A stretch of DNA of 64,000 bases. It comes from Canibacter zhoujuaniae (GTDB lineage Bacteria > Actinomycetota > Actinomycetes > Actinomycetales > Microbacteriaceae). Position 1 is the first letter of the stretch; every line of letters begins with the position of its first letter. The stretch is from positions 744,001 to 808,000 of the forward strand of contig NZ_JAAIKA010000001.1 in assembly GCF_011752015.1 (NCBI RefSeq), read 5' to 3'. The translations under genes and the position numbers were made by a program. The notes under the pieces are model-generated. The model did not search any database. It saw nothing but the letters and a program-made list of their open reading frames with translations, and had not been told where the DNA came from. Shown here piece by piece: positions 35,609 to 44,696 of the stretch.

Positions 35609-36520
35609 CTATCGCGACAGCAAATACAGGCCATCGCGCCATACCGGCACAAAACCCTGACTGTTATAAACGCGCAGGGCGGGCGCATTATCGCCCTCCA
35701 CATACAGCGTCAGCTCGGCATAGCCGCGCTCTGCCGCCACCGCTTTTGCTAACTCTACGAGTTTTTTACCAAGCCCCCGCCCCGCAATCTCTCGAGCTAC
35801 TCCGAGCACATAAAGCTCTGCTTCTGAGCTGGTGAGCTTCAGCCAGGCGTAGGCCAGCAGCCGCCCTTCCTGGCGCACTAAGAAAAACGCGGTCGCGTCA
35901 AACCAATCCGTTTGGGTGTAGCGTTCGAGCGCTGCGAGGGTAACCGCTCCCTGTTCTGGATGATCGGCGAACACCTTAGAGTTAAGCGCCACCCAATCGC
36001 TGGCGTCCCGCTCATAGTTGAACGATGCAACCGCAAACCCGCTTTTTTCAAGCTCATCAATATGGGCGTCAGCAGAACAGCTTGCCCAGCCAGCTAGCGG
36101 GGCTGACATTTTCAATAACTGCCGCATGCGACTCGCGCCCAGCGCCCCCAGAAAAGCTGTCGCCGCTTCTGACTCGCCATGCGCCCACAAGTGCAGGGCA
36201 GCTTTATTCTCGCTGGCATAGTTTCTGAGCGCCGCGGTCAGGCGAGCACCAAGCCCCTGACGTCTGACCTCTGGGTGCACGAAAAGCTCTGCCTCTAGCC
36301 GTGTTTTATCGGCGGTCAACCACGCTACAGCGACACCAGCTGGCGCACTCCCAGACTCCGTCTGCACAGACTCTGCGGTAGTAAAGACTGTGCGAGTATC
36401 CAAATTTCGCAGCGAATCATCGTTAAAAGGTATCGCCTCGCCAGCATTCTCTGCTGCCTTAATAGCGGCGGTAACCGCGACCCTAACCTCAGGTGAGCCA
36501 CTCTCTAGGCGTTTAACCAT
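35609..36520 (-). CDS. mshD: Mycothiol synthase (acetyltransferase)
   Basis: A 303-residue protein with two GNAT folds in tandem. MshD-type blocks are clear: FVHPEVRRQGLGARL in the N-terminal half, and NSKVFADHPEQG, WFDATAFFLV, LYVLGVAREIAGRGLG and LYVEGDNAPALRVYN in the C-terminal half. It acetylates Cys-GlcN-Ins to finish mycothiol, the actinobacterial low-molecular-weight thiol. It is the third gene downstream of glyA, 26 bp after apt, and is one of the clearest phylum markers in the window. Confidence 0.93.
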   Translation of the reverse strand: MVKRLESGSPEVRVAVTAAIKAAENAGEAIPFNDDSLRNLDTRTVFTTAESVQTESGSAPAGVAVAWLTADKTRLEAELFVHPEVRRQGLGARLTAALRNYASENKAALHLWAHGESEAATAFLGALGASRMRQLLKMSAPLAGWASCSADAHIDELEKSGFAVASFNYERDASDWVALNSKVFADHPEQGAVTLAALERYTQTDWFDATAFFLVRQEGRLLAYAWLKLTSSEAELYVLGVAREIAGRGLGKKLVELAKAVAAERGYAELTLYVEGDNAPALRVYNSQGFVPVWRDGLYLLSR

Positions 36521-36546
36521 ATAAACTCCGAACAGCGCCAGGGGCG

Positions 36547-37077
36547 TTAGGGGAAAACCACGTGGATTGGCAGATCCCCAAGTTTTTCTCTGCCGCCTAA
36601 GCCAGCAACTTCGCAGAGCATACCAAACCCGACAACCTCGCCGCCTATTGCCTCAATGACGCGTCTGGCGGCATCGGCTGTGCCACCGGTCGCGAGAACG
36701 TCATCGAGAATCAAAACCCGCGCGCCTGGTTTGATATCCTGCTGCACCTCCACCGTCGCCTCACCGTATTCAAGTGAGTAGCTGGCCGCTGCCGCCGGGG
36801 CGGGCAGTTTACCGGCTTTACGCACAGAGAGCGCACCGCACTGTGTGTGCACACCGAGCGCACCCGCAAGAATAAAGCCTCGCGCTTCAATGCCGGCAAC
36901 CACATCAAACTCAGGGCAGTGCGCCGCAAGATCTGCAACCACGGCCGCGAGCGCGGGACCGTCTGCGAGCACCGGCGTGATATCACGAAACAGCACGCCG
37001 TCTTCGGGATAGTCTTCGATCAGGCGAATTTGTGCTGCCGCGTGCTGCAACTCCTGTGAGAGCTGACGTTCGATCAT
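36547..37077 (-). CDS. apt: Adenine phosphoribosyltransferase
   Basis: A 176-residue salvage enzyme making AMP from adenine and PRPP. It shows [11 protein letters not shown] near the N-terminus, [11 protein letters not shown], and the PRPP loop [17 protein letters not shown] (~121-137). Its start overlaps the folD stop by four bases, so the two are coupled. Length and motifs are typical. Confidence 0.95.
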   Translation of the reverse strand: MIERQLSQELQHAAAQIRLIEDYPEDGVLFRDITPVLADGPALAAVVADLAAHCPEFDVVAGIEARGFILAGALGVHTQCGALSVRKAGKLPAPAAAASYSLEYGEATVEVQQDIKPGARVLILDDVLATGGTADAARRVIEAIGGEVVGFGMLCEVAGLGGREKLGDLPIHVVFP

Positions 37078-37952
37078 GCGGCACGCTCCGCCATCTCAAC
37101 AACATTTTTTAAAAGCAGTGCACGAGTCATCGGCCCAACGCCGCCGGGGTTAGGTGACACCCAACCGGCAACCTCTGCAACAGCCGGATCGACGTCACCA
37201 ACAACACGCGATTTGCCAGTTTCCGGATCAGTCTCGCGTGACACACCAACATCGAAAACAACGGCCCCCGGCCGCACATCCTCAGCTTTAATTAGGCGTG
37301 CCACACCGGAAGCAGCCACGATGACGTCTGCTTCACGCAGCAGTTCGGGCAGATTCTGTGTGCCGGTGTGAGTGAGAACAACTGTTGCGTTGTGTTCGCG
37401 GCGAGTGAGCAGCGGGCCGATTGGACGCCCCACGGTGATACCTCTTCCAACCACAACAACGTGCTTACCGCTCCAGTCAAGGCCGTAGTGTTCCGCTAGC
37501 TCTATTACCCCACGCGGTGTGCACGGTAGCGGCGTATCGATCTCGCTATTCACGTTCAACACCAGTTTGCCGAGGTTTGTTGGGTGCAGACCGTCAGCGT
37601 CTTTGGCGGGATCGATCAATTCCAGCACTCTGTCGGTATTCAGGTGCTTCGGAAGCGGTAACTGCACGATGTATCCGGTCACCTCAGGATTTTCGTTAAG
37701 CTCAAGAATTACCGCTTCAAGCTCTTCCTGGCTCACCTCTTCTGGCAGGTCGCGGCGGATCGATGCGATCCCCACCTCAGCACAGTCCCGGTGCTTACCG
37801 GCAACATACCACTTAGAACCGGGATCTTCTCCGACGAGCACGGTAGCTAAACCGCACTGCTTACCGGCAGCGCTTAGCGCCGCAACCCGGCCGTGCAGAT
37901 CCTCTTTAATCGCGGCGGCGGCAACTTTACCGTCAAGAATATTTGCAGCCAT
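37074..37952 (-). CDS. folD: Methylenetetrahydrofolate dehydrogenase / cyclohydrolase
   Basis: A 292-residue bifunctional enzyme interconverting 5,10-methylene-, methenyl- and 10-formyl-THF. The start at 37952 follows GAGGAGAAG. Visible blocks are [11 protein letters not shown] (active-site region), the Lys/Tyr catalytic pair region KWYVAGK and the NADP fold [14 protein letters not shown]. It lies 64 bp after glyA and so may share the ZTP-responsive leader. Confidence 0.95.
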   Translation of the reverse strand: MAANILDGKVAAAAIKEDLHGRVAALSAAGKQCGLATVLVGEDPGSKWYVAGKHRDCAEVGIASIRRDLPEEVSQEELEAVILELNENPEVTGYIVQLPLPKHLNTDRVLELIDPAKDADGLHPTNLGKLVLNVNSEIDTPLPCTPRGVIELAEHYGLDWSGKHVVVVGRGITVGRPIGPLLTRREHNATVVLTHTGTQNLPELLREADVIVAASGVARLIKAEDVRPGAVVFDVGVSRETDPETGKSRVVGDVDPAVAEVAGWVSPNPGGVGPMTRALLLKNVVEMAERAA

Positions 37953-38016
37953 AATCTTCTCCTCACAGTCGAAATCTCCCAACCGCACAAAGCAGCTGGG
38001 AGAGACCGTTCTAGAT
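37953..38016 (-). promoter_or_regulatory. glyA-folD spacer with small stem
   Basis: TCTCCCA (37975-37981) and TGGGAGA (37997-38003) can pair around a 15-base loop. It is a modest hairpin without a U-run, so it may tune, not end, transcription from glyA into folD. Confidence 0.35.
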
Positions 38017-39300
38017 TTACTTCAAAAGTTTTTCAATGCCCGGGTACAGCGGGAATTTAGCGGTCAGCGCCGCCACACGCTCGCGCTGCTCAGCCGGATC
38101 AGCCCCCTGCAGTGTCTTGGCCACGATGTCTGCAACTTCAGCAAACTCCGCCTCGCCGAACCCGCGGGTTGCCAATGCTGGGGTGCCGATGCGCACGCCA
38201 CTGGTGACCATCGGCGGGCGTGGGTCAAACGGTACCGAGTTGCGGTTCACTGTGATGCCCGCAGCGTGCAGTGCATCTTCGGCCTGCTGGCCGTTCATCT
38301 CTGAATTACGTAGATCGGCAAGCACAAGGTGCACGTCAGTGCCGCCGGTGAGCACGTCAACACCCGCAGCCTTCGACTCCTGACTGGTCAACGCTTCGGC
38401 CAGCAGTTTTGCGCCGGCGAGTGTGCGCTCTTGGCGTGCTTTAAACTCAGCAGTTGCCGCAAGCTTAAAAGCAACAGCTTTACCGGCGATAACGTGCATC
38501 AGCGGGCCGCCCTGCTGCCCCGGGAAAACATTGCTGTTAATACGCTTGTAAATATCGAGATCATTGGTCAGAATGATGCCCGAGCGCGGGCCGCCAATGG
38601 TTTTGTGCACGGTTGATGACACAACGTGTGCGTGCGGCACTGGGTTGGGGTGCAGGCCAGCGGCTACGAGACCGGCGAAGTGCGCCATATCGACCCAGAG
38701 CGTGGCCCCAACTTCATCAGCAATTTCACGGAACAGCGCAAAATCAAGATGACGCGGATATGCCGACCAGCCCGCAATAATCACGCTCGGCTTGTGCTGA
38801 CGGGCAAGATCGCGCACATTATCCATGTCGATGCGCATAGTTTCAGCGTTCACACCGTAGGCAACCACGTTATAGAGCTTGCCGGAAAAGTTCAGTTTCA
38901 TACCGTGCGTAAGGTGCCCGCCGTGTGCCAGGTCGAGACCGAGAATAGTATCGCCAGGTTCAGCAATTGCGCTGAGCACAGCAGCGTTTGCCGACGCACC
39001 CGAGTGTGGCTGCACATTCGCATAGGCTGCGCCGAACAGGCTCTTAACACGGTCGCGTGCAAGATCTTCGGCAACATCAACCGCTTCGCAGCCGCCGTAG
39101 TAGCGCCGCCCCGGGTAACCCTCCGCATACTTGTTAGTGAGCACACTGCCAACAGCCTCGAGCACAGCACGGGGCACGAAGTTTTCGCTCGCGATCATCT
39201 CAAGGGTGTCGCGCTGCCGATCTAGCTCAGCATCGAGCACACCAGCAATCTCAGGATCAACCTCTGCCAGCGGCAAATTGAAGAATGAATCGGTAGACAT
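38017..39300 (-). CDS. glyA: Serine hydroxymethyltransferase
   Basis: A 427-residue PLP enzyme converting serine and THF to glycine and 5,10-methylene-THF. The PLP lysine is in [16 protein letters not shown] (His-Lys about residue 225); other blocks are [22 protein letters not shown] and [10 protein letters not shown]. It is the first gene of the glyA-folD-apt-mshD unit and carries a ZTP riboswitch in its leader. AGAGAGG precedes the ATG. Confidence 0.96.
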   Translation of the reverse strand: MSTDSFFNLPLAEVDPEIAGVLDAELDRQRDTLEMIASENFVPRAVLEAVGSVLTNKYAEGYPGRRYYGGCEAVDVAEDLARDRVKSLFGAAYANVQPHSGASANAAVLSAIAEPGDTILGLDLAHGGHLTHGMKLNFSGKLYNVVAYGVNAETMRIDMDNVRDLARQHKPSVIIAGWSAYPRHLDFALFREIADEVGATLWVDMAHFAGLVAAGLHPNPVPHAHVVSSTVHKTIGGPRSGIILTNDLDIYKRINSNVFPGQQGGPLMHVIAGKAVAFKLAATAEFKARQERTLAGAKLLAEALTSQESKAAGVDVLTGGTDVHLVLADLRNSEMNGQQAEDALHAAGITVNRNSVPFDPRPPMVTSGVRIGTPALATRGFGEAEFAEVADIVAKTLQGADPAEQRERVAALTAKFPLYPGIEKLLK

Positions 39301-39345
39301 TTTTGACCTCTCTGTTGCTGCAAATGGAGCAAAGTAGCAATATTT

Positions 39346-39421
39346 CTTGCGACCCAGGCGAGCGGCCTTTTCATGCTTGTCGCTCCCCGATGGTTAGCCA
39401 TCTTTACGCCAGTTGCGACTG
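39346..39421 (-). promoter_or_regulatory. ZTP (ZMP) riboswitch, pfl motif, upstream of glyA
   Basis: Reading the minus strand: GTCGC of P1, the conserved ACTGGCG, a P2 stem GATGG-CTAA-CCATC, then CGGGGAGCGAC closing P1, a short linker, and the downstream CCGCTCGCCTGGG element that forms the pseudoknot subdomain. Order and conserved blocks match known ZTP riboswitches, which sense ZTP/ZMP accumulating when 10-formyl-THF is low. It ends 45 nt before the glyA ATG. glyA is a known target of this class. Confidence 0.85.
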
Positions 39422-39463
39422 TCATAATTCTATCGGAGTTTGCGCCGTGTAACATCACTACTT

Positions 39464-40324
39464 ATGGAACAGGCGTGGGTGTTAAAACTTAGATGCGTAG
39501 ACCAGCCCGGAATCGTGCACGCCCTGAGCGGTGCTGTGGTAAATGCTGGCGGCAACATTGAGCAGAGCCAGCAGTTTGCGTCGGGCGATACCGGTATTTT
39601 CTTTATGCGCATCGAGGTTTCCGCCGTTAACGCAGACGACAGTTTCGAAGAGAGATTTCGCATCCTGCTCGCCCCAATCGTCGCTAAGTACGGCATGCAG
39701 TGGGAGCTCACACGCGCGGGCAGACGCCTGCGCACGCTGATCTTGGCTTCAAAAGCGACCCACTGCATCAATGACCTGCTCTATCGCCAGCGCAGCGGCC
39801 AGCTCGCAATCGACGTGCCGCTGATCCTCGCAAACCATACGGATCCAGCAGAGCTCGCTAATTTTTACGGTGTGCCGTTCGAGCACATCGCAATAACCGG
39901 CGAGGCTGATAAACAGAAATTTGAGGATCGTGTGCGCCAGATCATTGCCGAGCACAGCATCGAATTGGTTGTGCTCGCACGCTATATGCAGATCCTCTCC
40001 CCCGAGCTCTGCGCAGAGCTTGCCGGTAAGGCAATCAACATCCATCACTCCTTCCTGCCCGGTTTTAAGGGCGCAAACCCCTATCGGCAGGCGCACGCGC
40101 GCGGTGTGAAACTTATTGGCGCAACCGCACACTTTGTTACCACAGACCTTGACGAAGGCCCTATTATTGAGCAGGACGTAGTGCGGGTAGACCACACCTT
40201 CACGCCGCAGCAGCTACAGCAGCTGGGCCAAGATGAGGAGGCGCGCACCCTGCGCCGGGCGGTTGGCTGGTTTGCTGAAAACCGGGTGCTGCTCGATGGT
40301 GACCGCACCGTAATTTTTAAATAA
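39464..40324 (+). CDS. purU: Formyltetrahydrofolate deformylase
   Basis: A 286-residue enzyme hydrolysing 10-formyl-THF to formate and THF. An N-terminal ACT domain (LRCVDQPGIVHALSGAVVNA, ~7-26) is followed by the formyltransferase-like catalytic half with SPELCAELAGKAINIHHSFLP and the GATAHFVTTDLDEGPII block (conserved Asn, His, Asp). ATG 39464 has no Shine-Dalgarno; TAACAT about 10 bp upstream would fit a leaderless transcript. A TTG at 39440 is an alternative. Divergent from the riboswitch-controlled glyA, it draws on the same folate pool. Confidence 0.9.
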   Translation: MEQAWVLKLRCVDQPGIVHALSGAVVNAGGNIEQSQQFASGDTGIFFMRIEVSAVNADDSFEERFRILLAPIVAKYGMQWELTRAGRRLRTLILASKATHCINDLLYRQRSGQLAIDVPLILANHTDPAELANFYGVPFEHIAITGEADKQKFEDRVRQIIAEHSIELVVLARYMQILSPELCAELAGKAINIHHSFLPGFKGANPYRQAHARGVKLIGATAHFVTTDLDEGPIIEQDVVRVDHTFTPQQLQQLGQDEEARTLRRAVGWFAENRVLLDGDRTVIFK

Positions 40325-40340
40325 TTAAGGAGAGCAGGCT

Positions 40341-40700
40341 TTGGCACGCACCGACAAGCAAGTCTCGATTATTGCCACGATCCGCACCGCACTTGACTTA
40401 GTGGCTGTTGTTGCCATTGGAGCCTGGGGTCTTTTGCGCTGGCCGCTCCCGCTGCCGGGAATCGCAGTAGCTGTGGGAGCGGTGCTTGCGGCTGTGGTTG
40501 TGTGGGCACTCTTCCTGTCGCCCCGCCCGGTGCTGCACACTGATAGATATGTCCGCGCGCTACTCGGCCTGGTGTTCAGCACTGTTGGTGCTGCCGCTGC
40601 CTTAAACGCGGGCGCGTCCTGGTTTGTTGTGGCCCCTCTTCTGCTGCTCGCATTCGCTGTTAGTTATATGGAGTTGACAGCGGTTGTGCGCCGCCGATAG
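40341..40700 (+). CDS. DUF2568 (YrdB-like) small membrane protein
   Basis: A 119-residue protein with about four membrane helices (~13-32, 38-60, 68-88, 93-112) and a WALFLSPRP loop resembling DUF2568. The TTG start is supported by AGGAGAG seven bases upstream. It lies 16 bp after purU and is probably cotranscribed. Function unknown. Confidence 0.75.
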   Translation: MARTDKQVSIIATIRTALDLVAVVAIGAWGLLRWPLPLPGIAVAVGAVLAAVVVWALFLSPRPVLHTDRYVRALLGLVFSTVGAAAALNAGASWFVVAPLLLLAFAVSYMELTAVVRRR

Positions 40701-40720
40701 GTATCCGCTAGAGTGCTACT

Positions 40721-41182
40721 ATGAGCGAGCTGCGATTAGAAGAACTAAGTGCCTCAACGATTGTTGCTGTAAACCGCCTGAGCTTAAAACCCGGCCAGGA
40801 ACAGTTCATCACCCCAGTGTCTTATGCCGCCGCTCTGGCGGTCACACCAGCTAACACAGCCTGGCAGCGCGTCGCCGTGCGAGATGACCGCGTGGTTGGC
40901 TTCATTCACGCTAATTTTGATGCTGAGAACTCACGCCCTGAGTTCCGTGCGGCGCTCTGGCGCATCAACGTTGATGCCAAGCAGCAGGGCACCGGTGTTG
41001 GCACATTTATCGTAAACGAGCTCATCAAAGAGGCACGGTCGCGCGGAATTGAAAAGCTCACAGTGCTTTACGAAGCAGGCGATGAGGGGCCTGAGCAGTT
41101 CTTCCTGAACGTTGGTTTCAAGCCTGAGGGTGAAACCGAGTACGGCGAGATTATCGCAGCCTACGATCTCACTAGCGCATAG
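40721..41182 (+). CDS. GNAT-family N-acetyltransferase
   Basis: A 153-residue single GNAT domain. The acetyl-CoA pyrophosphate loop reads VDAKQQGTGVGTFIVNEL (about residues 86-103), followed by KLTVLYEAGDEGPEQFFLNVGF. The substrate is unknown. It sits between two membrane protein genes, 20 bp after DUF2568 and 11 bp before the RarD-like gene. Confidence 0.85.
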   Translation: MSELRLEELSASTIVAVNRLSLKPGQEQFITPVSYAAALAVTPANTAWQRVAVRDDRVVGFIHANFDAENSRPEFRAALWRINVDAKQQGTGVGTFIVNELIKEARSRGIEKLTVLYEAGDEGPEQFFLNVGFKPEGETEYGEIIAAYDLTSA

Positions 41183-41193
41183 CAATAACGAGC

Positions 41194-42216
41194 ATGAGCG
41201 CCGCGCAACAGCAGGAATACGCGATCGGCCGCGGCACACTCCTGTCTGTTTTAAGTTCGCTTGGTTTCGGGCTGCTCTACCTCTGGACGCCACTAATCGA
41301 TCCGTTGGATCCGGCTTTTTTGGTGGCGATGCGCCTGCCGCTCGGCGTTCTATCGCTGATTGCTCTCTTTGCTGCTCAACGGCAGCCGCAGCTTATCGCT
41401 GACAGCTGGCGGCACCTGTGCGCTAAACCGGTGCGTTTTTTGGCGCTTATTTTGTGCGGATCGATCCTCACCTCGCAACTGTGGCTGTTTGCTTACGGGC
41501 CGATGAACGGTCTTGGCCTGCAGGTTGCGCTCGGGTTCTTACTGCTGCCGCTCGCGCTGGTGGTCGTGGGCCGAGTTTTATATAAGGATAAGCTGAGCGT
41601 CTGGCATTGGGTGGCGATCGGGCTGGCAGCGGCAGGTGTTACCCAAGAAGTTGTGCGCGCTGGCGGTCTGTCACCAGCTGCCTTATGGGTTGTGGGCACC
41701 TACCCTATCTACTTTATTTTGCGTCGCGCAATAGGCATGAACAACCTCGGTGGCATGTTCTGGGAGATGCTAGCCATGTGTGTTCCTGCATCAATTTTTA
41801 TTATCTGGTACATGCCGCAGGTGTCAGATCTCGAACTGCCGCCAAACATCTGGCTGATTGTTCCCGGCGTCGCTTTCATTGGATCCGCTTCGCTCGTGAG
41901 CTGGATCCTGTCTTCTAAACTGCTTCCGATTAGCACTTTCGGAATGCTTTCGTATCTCGAGCCGGCTCTGCTTATGGGGGTGTCACTGCTGCTCGGCGAA
42001 CGAATCACCCCAGCGGAGTACCCGCTCTACATCTGTATCTGGGTCGCGATCATCATAATCATTGCGGTGAGTGCCAAGGAAATGCGGATCGAGAGGCGAC
42101 GGGCGCGTGAAATCGCAAAACTCGGTAAAGCGATCACGCCGGTTATCACAGATCAACCGGCACCAGCCACCGGCAGCATCCCAATAATTCAGCCAGAGGA
42201 CGAGTCTGAAAATTAG
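41194..42216 (+). CDS. RarD-like EamA-family transporter
   Basis: A 340-residue membrane protein with about ten helices. It aligns by pattern with RarD: LWTPLIDPLDPAFLVAMR near the N-terminus, SQLWLFAYGPMNGLGLQVALG, and YLEPALLMGVSLLLGE, with the typical internal duplication of EamA proteins. The last ~45 residues are a cytoplasmic basic then acidic tail. It is probably a metabolite exporter or permease; the chloramphenicol-sensitivity label of RarD does not show a substrate. Second last gene before ppk2 in this block. Confidence 0.85.
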   Translation: MSAAQQQEYAIGRGTLLSVLSSLGFGLLYLWTPLIDPLDPAFLVAMRLPLGVLSLIALFAAQRQPQLIADSWRHLCAKPVRFLALILCGSILTSQLWLFAYGPMNGLGLQVALGFLLLPLALVVVGRVLYKDKLSVWHWVAIGLAAAGVTQEVVRAGGLSPAALWVVGTYPIYFILRRAIGMNNLGGMFWEMLAMCVPASIFIIWYMPQVSDLELPPNIWLIVPGVAFIGSASLVSWILSSKLLPISTFGMLSYLEPALLMGVSLLLGERITPAEYPLYICIWVAIIIIIAVSAKEMRIERRRAREIAKLGKAITPVITDQPAPATGSIPIIQPEDESEN

Positions 42217-42260
42217 CTGTAAACTGGGTGTATCCCCGTTTCTACATAGAAAGAGGCCCT

Positions 42261-43226
42261 ATGTCAGGAGAGCACACCCAGTCAGTTAAAGGCGACAGCT
42301 TTGAAATGGCGGATGCCGCCCAACCAGACGTTACTCCCGAAATTGACGAGATTTCTGAGCTGGAGCACCTGCTAGATCCGGACTCCGAAGACGCCGACCC
42401 AGATGCGTGGCGCATCGGATACCCCTACGACAAAAAAATTAGTCGCAAGGAGTATGAGAAGCAAAAACGAAAACTCCAAATTGAGCTGCTGAAGTTCCAG
42501 GCGTGGGTAAAAGAAAATAAGCAGAAAGTTGTGATCATCTTTGAAGGCCGCGACGCAGCGGGCAAGGGTGGCGCGATTAAACGGTTTATGGAGCACATGA
42601 ACCCACGTGGCGCACGCACTGTTGCTCTTGAGAAACCGACAGAGCGCGAACAGACACAGTGGTACTTCCAGCGTTACGTGCAGCACCTCCCCGCCGGCGG
42701 AGAGATCGCGCTATTTGACCGCTCTTGGTACAACCGCGCCGGTGTTGAGCGCGTAATGGGGTACTGCACACCGCAGGAATATCTCGAATTCACCCGGAGC
42801 GCGCCTGAGTTTGAGCGCATGCTCGTGCAGTCTGATATTCACCTGATTAAGTTCTGGTTCTCCGTTGGGAAGGCTGAACAGCGTTCACGCTTCCTGTCTC
42901 GCTCAACAGATCCGGTTAAACAGTGGAAGCTGAGCCCAACCGACCTTGCCTCACTCGATAAGTGGGACGCCTACACAGAGGCGAAAGAGGCGATGTTCTT
43001 TTACACTGACACCCCGCACGCACCTTGGACTGTCATCAAGTCAAACGATAAAAAGCGCGCACGCCTCGAAGCTATCCGCTGGGTGCTGAACCAGTTTGAT
43101 TACACCGGTAAAGACGCAGACGTAGTTGGCACCCCCGACAAACTCATAATCGGCAGCCCGGTAGATATTTACGATCAGGGTGAAGCCCCTAAGACCGGCG
43201 CTTTTCCAATTGTGAAAAATAGCTGA
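42261..43226 (+). CDS. ppk2: Polyphosphate kinase 2
   Basis: A 321-residue P-loop kinase. The start at 42261 follows AAGAGG; the frame upstream is not needed. Walker A is FEGRDAAGKGGAIKR (~94-108), Walker B FDRSWYNRAGVERVMGY, with the lid segment DPVKQWKLSPTDL and KSNDKKRARLEAI. Such single-domain (class I) enzymes make GTP or ATP from polyphosphate and a nucleoside diphosphate. An acidic ~45-residue N-terminal extension precedes the core. It ends near a stem-loop. Confidence 0.94.
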   Translation: MSGEHTQSVKGDSFEMADAAQPDVTPEIDEISELEHLLDPDSEDADPDAWRIGYPYDKKISRKEYEKQKRKLQIELLKFQAWVKENKQKVVIIFEGRDAAGKGGAIKRFMEHMNPRGARTVALEKPTEREQTQWYFQRYVQHLPAGGEIALFDRSWYNRAGVERVMGYCTPQEYLEFTRSAPEFERMLVQSDIHLIKFWFSVGKAEQRSRFLSRSTDPVKQWKLSPTDLASLDKWDAYTEAKEAMFFYTDTPHAPWTVIKSNDKKRARLEAIRWVLNQFDYTGKDADVVGTPDKLIIGSPVDIYDQGEAPKTGAFPIVKNS

Positions 43227-43249
43227 AACTAGGGCGCTACCCTAAAGAT

Positions 43250-43284
43250 TAATGGGCTGTTAGCGGTTTGCTGGCAGCCCATTA
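43250..43284 (+). terminator. Stem-loop downstream of ppk2
   Basis: TAATGGGCTG (43250-43259) pairs with CAGCCCATTA (43275-43284), with a small inner AGC/GCT stem in the loop. Only a short AT-rich tail follows, so efficiency is uncertain. Confidence 0.65.
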
Positions 43285-43368
43285 TTACGTAATGCTACAG
43301 TCGGCTTGAAGCCCTATTTATTCGTTTTTAATCTGTTGTCACTGGCACTTTTAGAGAAAGCAGACAGA

Positions 43369-44586
43369 ATGACGAACAAGATTGAAACCTCCCACGCCGG
43401 CAGCCTGCCACGCTCAGCAGAACTAATCGCAGCCAACGCCGCCCGCACTTTTGCCGAAGACGGTCTCACCCTCGAGCGCACTGCGGAGTTTGATGAGCTG
43501 CTTGCAAACGCGGTCGAACAGCTGGTTGCGAGACAGCTTGCCGCGGGAATCACCATCCCGGGTGACGGTGAATACGGCAAAGCAATGTCTAGCGCTGTCG
43601 ACTACGGTGCTTGGTGGTCCTATTCATTTCAGCGCACCAACGGTCTTGAAGTAACCGGCGCAGAAATCTGGGAGCAGCAGCCGCTGCGCTCAACCCCCGG
43701 AAATGTGCGTCTCACAAGCTTCCCGGACCGTCGCGACCGCAATCTTTTTGCCGCAGCCTACAGTGATACAGAGCATCCAATCACTACCGGTAAAATTGCA
43801 ACCGCGTTTCCCACCACTACCGGCCCGTTGAGCTACAAGGGGCACGAAGCTGTTGCTAACGATGTTACAAACTTGCGTTCAGCCCTAGACGCACAGGGTG
43901 TTGAAAATGGCTTTATCACGGCGCTCTCACCAGGCTCTGGTGCGCGCATCGCTGATCAATACTACGGCAATGATCGCGACCACCTCTGGGCTTGGGCAGA
44001 AAGCCAGCGCGAAGAGTATCGGGCGATCGTTGATGGCGGCCTGATCCTCCAGATTGATGATCCTTCAATCGCCGAAAACTGGGATCAGATCAATCCTGAG
44101 CCAACCATCGATGAGTATCGTGAGTTTACGCAGCTGCGAATAGACGCCTTGAACTACGCACTCGAGGGGATCGACCCTGAAAGAGTGCGCTTCCACCTCT
44201 GTTGGGGGTCATGGCACGGCCCGCACGTTACCGATATTGAGTTCAAGCACATCGCCGATCTGATGCTCCAAATCAACGCAAAGTACTACTCTTTCGAGGC
44301 GGCAAATGTGCGTCACGAGCACGAGTGGAAGATCTGGAAAGATATTGAGCTCCCGAAGGGTAAGGTGCTTGTACCGGGGATAGTCAGCCACGCCACCAAC
44401 GTGGTTGAGCACCCAGAGCTTGTTGCGGATCGTATCGAAAACTTCGCAAATATCGTCGGGCCAGAAAATGTTATCGCCTCCACCGACTGCGGTCTTGGTG
44501 GGCGGATCCACCCCGACATCGCATGGGCAAAGCTTGAATCATTGGGCGAGGGCGCACAAATCGCCGCCAAACGTCTCTTCGGCTAA
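43369..44586 (+). CDS. MetE-like cobalamin-independent methyltransferase (short form)
   Basis: A 405-residue protein of the UROD/MetE superfamily, matching only the catalytic half of MetE. The start at 43369 (MTNKIETSHAGSLPR) fits the family. Zinc-site residues appear kept: HxC in FHLCWGSWHG, Glu in YSFEAANVRHE, and Cys in STDCGLGGR. IPGDGEYGK and QIDDP are further family blocks. Short proteins of this kind can act on methyl donors other than the tri-glutamyl folate of full-length MetE, so the substrate is open: methionine synthesis from methyl-THF or another methyl carrier. Flanked by stem-loops, it is a separate transcription unit. Confidence 0.85.
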   Translation: MTNKIETSHAGSLPRSAELIAANAARTFAEDGLTLERTAEFDELLANAVEQLVARQLAAGITIPGDGEYGKAMSSAVDYGAWWSYSFQRTNGLEVTGAEIWEQQPLRSTPGNVRLTSFPDRRDRNLFAAAYSDTEHPITTGKIATAFPTTTGPLSYKGHEAVANDVTNLRSALDAQGVENGFITALSPGSGARIADQYYGNDRDHLWAWAESQREEYRAIVDGGLILQIDDPSIAENWDQINPEPTIDEYREFTQLRIDALNYALEGIDPERVRFHLCWGSWHGPHVTDIEFKHIADLMLQINAKYYSFEAANVRHEHEWKIWKDIELPKGKVLVPGIVSHATNVVEHPELVADRIENFANIVGPENVIASTDCGLGGRIHPDIAWAKLESLGEGAQIAAKRLFG

Positions 44587-44608
44587 TTAAAAGCTTCACC
44601 ACTGATAA

Positions 44609-44652
44609 GAATGTGCGCTGTTTAGTTTTTAGACAGCGCACATTCTTTTTTT
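44609..44652 (+). terminator. Intrinsic terminator after MetE-like gene
   Basis: A perfect 13-bp stem, 44609-44621 with 44633-44645, closes on an 11-base loop and is followed by seven T (44646-44652). It is the clearest rho-independent terminator in the window. Confidence 0.95.
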
Positions 44653-44657
44653 CTTCA

Positions 44658-44696
44658 TTGACCTAATTCATAGACAGCCGTTTTAGTCTCTAGGGA
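44658..44696 (+). promoter_or_regulatory. Promoter of PepSY gene, possibly leaderless
   Basis: TTGACC (44658-44663), a 17-bp spacer and TTTTAG(T) (44681-44687) precede the ATG at 44696. The expected start of transcription falls within a few bases of the ATG, and no Shine-Dalgarno is present, so the mRNA may be leaderless. Confidence 0.6.
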
